Origin: Tamarix chinensis
Taxonomy: Eukaryota > Streptophyta > Magnoliopsida > Caryophyllales > Tamaricaceae
Direction: 5' to 3'
Assembly: GCA_030549775.1 (NCBI GenBank)
Contig: CM060180.1
Span: 31,965,090-32,029,089, forward strand
DNA length: 64,000 nt
This document shows, one piece after another, positions 61,226 through 64,000 of this stretch (the stretch's first letter is position 1; every line of letters starts with the position of its first letter). The position numbers were made by a program, and so were the translations under genes. The notes below the pieces were generated by a model that worked only from the letters and a program-made list of their open reading frames with translations, did no database searches and was not told where the DNA came from.

Positions 61226-62099
61226 TAAAATCATCTATAACAGAAACCAAGGTATTTTATTCTTCGAGACCATATCGACTATATAAAGACTAGGGTGCCT
61301 TTAGAGTCCCTACTTTTTGTTTAGTTGGAATCAGTTTCTAATATGTAGGAAACCAAACAATGCGGTGGATCGGTAAACAAATCTGATGGTGGTGTGGTTG
61401 TTGCTGTAATATGCATTCGTTTTGGCTTTGATTGCTTACGGAGACGAATAGGGATAAGCTTATATTGTAAGAAATTTTTTTTGGCTTATAAATAATATAT
61501 ATAGGTTGCTAGAAATTCCTAAGGGTTGAACCAGATGAAGAACTTTAGTAGGAATGAAAACAGGTTGAATATAGATCGTGTATCCCTATCTATTACCCAA
61601 CCCGATAAGAAAACATGTACACAAATTCATACTCAAATTTGGCAAGTATTTTAATTCCTCTTCTATATCTATATTTATATCCATATTTTTTTTATATCCA
61701 TTCGGTTTAAAATAAAATGGCTTAATATTATAATTAAATATTTAAATTGTTAGAGTTTAATTATATTCCTACTTTTAACCTTAGAATATAAATTGAATGT
61801 TATATAAATAAACGTTAAAAAAATTAATTTCATATTGTGTAAACAAATGAAGGTATATGTATGAATATAGATACAAGTACGAATATAAGTTTGGTGAGTA
61901 AGGCTAATTAGTGTAGATGACTTTGTTTATGTTCTTTTTGTATCTTATCAATTATTAAAACTCTTGATTTACTCCACTGGTTTTGGGATTTTTTCATTTA
62001 TAAAACTTCATCATGCCATCTATATTATTTAACTCATTTGAGTTCTCTTTTATCAATCTCTCTTATTAATGTACAAAGTTGGTTAACAACTTTGTCTTG

Positions 62100-62235
62100 C
62101 TTCAAACATGAGATATGGGAGGTATCACACATCTCTTAATATTAGATGTGACGGTAACATTTTCAATTTTAGCTTTATCACTTCCGTATTATCTTAAAAT
62201 AAAAAAATTTAATAGTAAAAATCGGAAGGATTACA
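62100..62235 (+). mobile_element. 3' terminal fragment of a long LTR
   Basis: TATTAGATGTGACGGTAACATTTTC then TCACTTCCG... and the terminus GGAAGGATTACA parallel the reverse complement of the 20042 end (GTTAGATGTGGCGGTAAT...GTGTTACA). The left border is not visible. Confidence 0.55.
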
Positions 62236-62339
62236 CATAATATAGGATAGAGTAATAAAGTATGAAAATGCACATGATATGAAATTGTAGGTGAACTCAT
62301 GTACTTAACTGGATAAATAAAATTATGATAGCAAGCCAA

Positions 62340-63840
62340 CCATCATTCATATTATGGTGGGAAATGGATCAAAGAAGATTAAGAAAAGGAAGCATGGTGG
62401 ATATGGCTTTTATGTAGGCATAATGTCTCTAATAAGTTTAAGGAAAAGTGTTGTCAATGTATCAAACAAAGACATCATGCTAAGGATTGTTGAAATCTAA
62501 AGAAGATAAAGAAGAGAAACACTCAAGCAAATACCATTGAAATAGACAATACATCTAAAGATTTTGATGTTGTCAACCTCTCGGCAATAGTGTTACAGAC
62601 TTACAGTGCAACCTTATTGGAAATGCTAAGGAATGATGGGTAAACACTAGAGGCACTCGCCATATTTGTGGTAACAAATGGATGTTCTATGAGTATCAGT
62701 CTATCGAAGATGATGAAGAACAACTCTTCATGGGAAATGCGTCATCCTCTAAGGTGATCACTCGTAGAAAAGTGATGCTAAAGTTTAAAAGTGGGAATAG
62801 CTTTACCTTGAATGATGTACTTTATGTTCTAGACAACCAAATAATATGGTTTTGGAATCTCTACTTAGCAAGAATGGTTTTAAGTATGCCATTGTATCTA
62901 ATTAATTTATACTCATTAAGAATGAAATGTTTATAAGGAAGGGTTATCTTAGTGTTGGGCTCTTTAAGATGAATGTAATGACTATTGTAACGACAACAAA
63001 TAATATCAACAAGAGTTTTTCTTCATCTTATATGCTTGAGTCCTTTAATATTTGGCATGAATGATTAAAGCATGTTAATTATGAAGTATGTGTTGAGGAT
63101 AAAATGACAAGAAAACATTTTCATTTAGTTGAAAAAAGCACAAAACTTCTCGATTTAATTCACAATGATATGTGTGACTTAAAGTTTGTGCAAACTAGAG
63201 GTGATAAAAAGCAATTCATTACTTTCATAGATAATTTCACACATTATTGCTATGTGTAATTGTTAAGAAGCAAGGATGAGGCAATTGAAGTATTTAAACA
63301 CTTCAAAGAAGAAGTTAAGAACCAATTATGTAGGAAAATGAAGGTATTAAGAAGCAATAGTGGAACTGAATATGAATACCCTTTTGAACCATTTTGTTCA
63401 AAGCATGATATTATTCACCAAACAACTATTCCTTATGTGCCCTAATCAAATGGAATTACAGAATGCGAGAATAGAACCTTGAAGGACATGATGAATGTCA
63501 TATTGATTGGTTTAGGATTAATGCATAACTTGTGGGGGAAAGCTTTATTATCTACAAATTATATTCTCAATAAGATGTCTTACAAGAAAACCAACAATAT
63601 TGCATATGAGTTATGAAAAGGTCACAAACCTAACTAAAAATACATAAAAGTTTGGGGAATCCTTGGTAAAAGTAGCAGTTCTTAAGCTAAAGGAATTTAA
63701 GTTAGGATTTAAAAAAGTTTATTATTTATTCATTGGTTACACACACAATAATATTGTATATCATTTTTTTCTTCAAATATCAAAACTTGCCGACATTCAT
63801 TTCAACACCACTATAGAGTCAATGGAAGCTTAATTTTTCT
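62340..63840 (+). pseudogene. Ty1/copia gag-integrase remnant
   Basis: A CCHC zinc knuckle at 62449-62490 (C-X2-C-X4-H-X4-C) is followed directly by a stop. Then comes a protease/GAG-pre-integrase region (WVNTRGTRHICGNKWMF, MGNASSSKV, FTLNDVLYV). The integrase core has [40 protein letters not shown] and NGITECENRTLKDMMN. Several stops and frame changes break it, and the second catalytic Asp of the D-D-E triad appears to be Asn (RSNSG where RSD-G is usual). No reverse transcriptase is recognisable before the window ends. Confidence 0.85.
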
Positions 63841-64000
63841 AAAATTATTTTCCCTATAAAATGAATAGTAAATATGTTTCACTGAAGAGATCAATAGATT
63901 AAATTGATAAGGGGAACACATAGGTATATCCAAGTGAATTTAGATGAAGTAAGAGGGCTATGATTTCCAAATGATTTGGACCTAATAATCTAACATATTT
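63841..64000. other. Probable continuation of the copia remnant
   Basis: The position is right for the integrase-RT connection, but no motif can be assigned. Confidence 0.3.

Larger units (their letters stand above)
55898..62099. other. Long AT-rich intergenic region, no gene recognised
   Basis: No frame above 61 codons and no recognisable domain. It holds two MITE-like elements (57043-57208 and 60491-60606), a long AT microsatellite at 61168 and a partial direct repeat around 56950-57040 and 57300-57410 (GATAATCACTTG-type words). Confidence 0.5.

Overview
The window is eukaryotic plant nuclear DNA and almost certainly from a eudicot. It is AT-rich, full of nested LTR retrotransposons, and carries a two-exon gene for the chloroplast import receptor Toc90. 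The species cannot be named from the sequence. Only two loci look like intact host protein genes: TOC90 (CDS 37060-41460, + strand) and an intronless ARM-repeat protein gene (47995-49203, - strand).

Left part (1-13228). This is built from a retrotransposon family with very long LTRs (about 3-5 kb, ends TGTAACACCCC...GGGGTATTACA). There is a 3' LTR end at 1-682, an LTR with an attached gag-only internal region (1504-7061, - strand) and a solo LTR with a perfect 5-bp duplication (7899-12340, + strand). These LTRs carry a CCGGTGGACCGG-type minisatellite, a telobox-rich stretch, long AAT/TTA microsatellites and a conserved block of about 55 bp.

Centre (13229-33676). This is a four-level nest. 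An old copy of the long-LTR family was hit by an Athila/Tat-type Ty3-gypsy element (14299-31166, target duplication ATAAC, tRNA-Asp primer site). The pol gene of that element was split by another long LTR, now solo (20042-25819, duplication ACCTC). That solo LTR contains a Cassandra TRIM (22126-22869, duplication CTAAG), whose LTRs hold a 5S rRNA-like segment.

Right part (33677-64000). TOC90 is followed by MITE-like elements, then the ARM-repeat gene. Next come a decayed RPA1-like gene (about 50530-52030, - strand), a fourth long LTR, also solo (52803-55892, duplication TTATT), AT-rich DNA with MITEs, one more LTR end, and a broken Ty1/copia gag-integrase remnant (62340-63840).

The two host genes have no evident functional link. 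The rest reads as repeated retrotransposon insertion followed by LTR-LTR recombination, shown by three solo LTRs with intact target duplications. I see no CRISPR array, operon, bacterial system or virus. The least familiar items are the architecture of the long-LTR family and the 85-bp duplication around its truncated gag-only copy. All homology calls come from reading motifs by eye; no database search was run.
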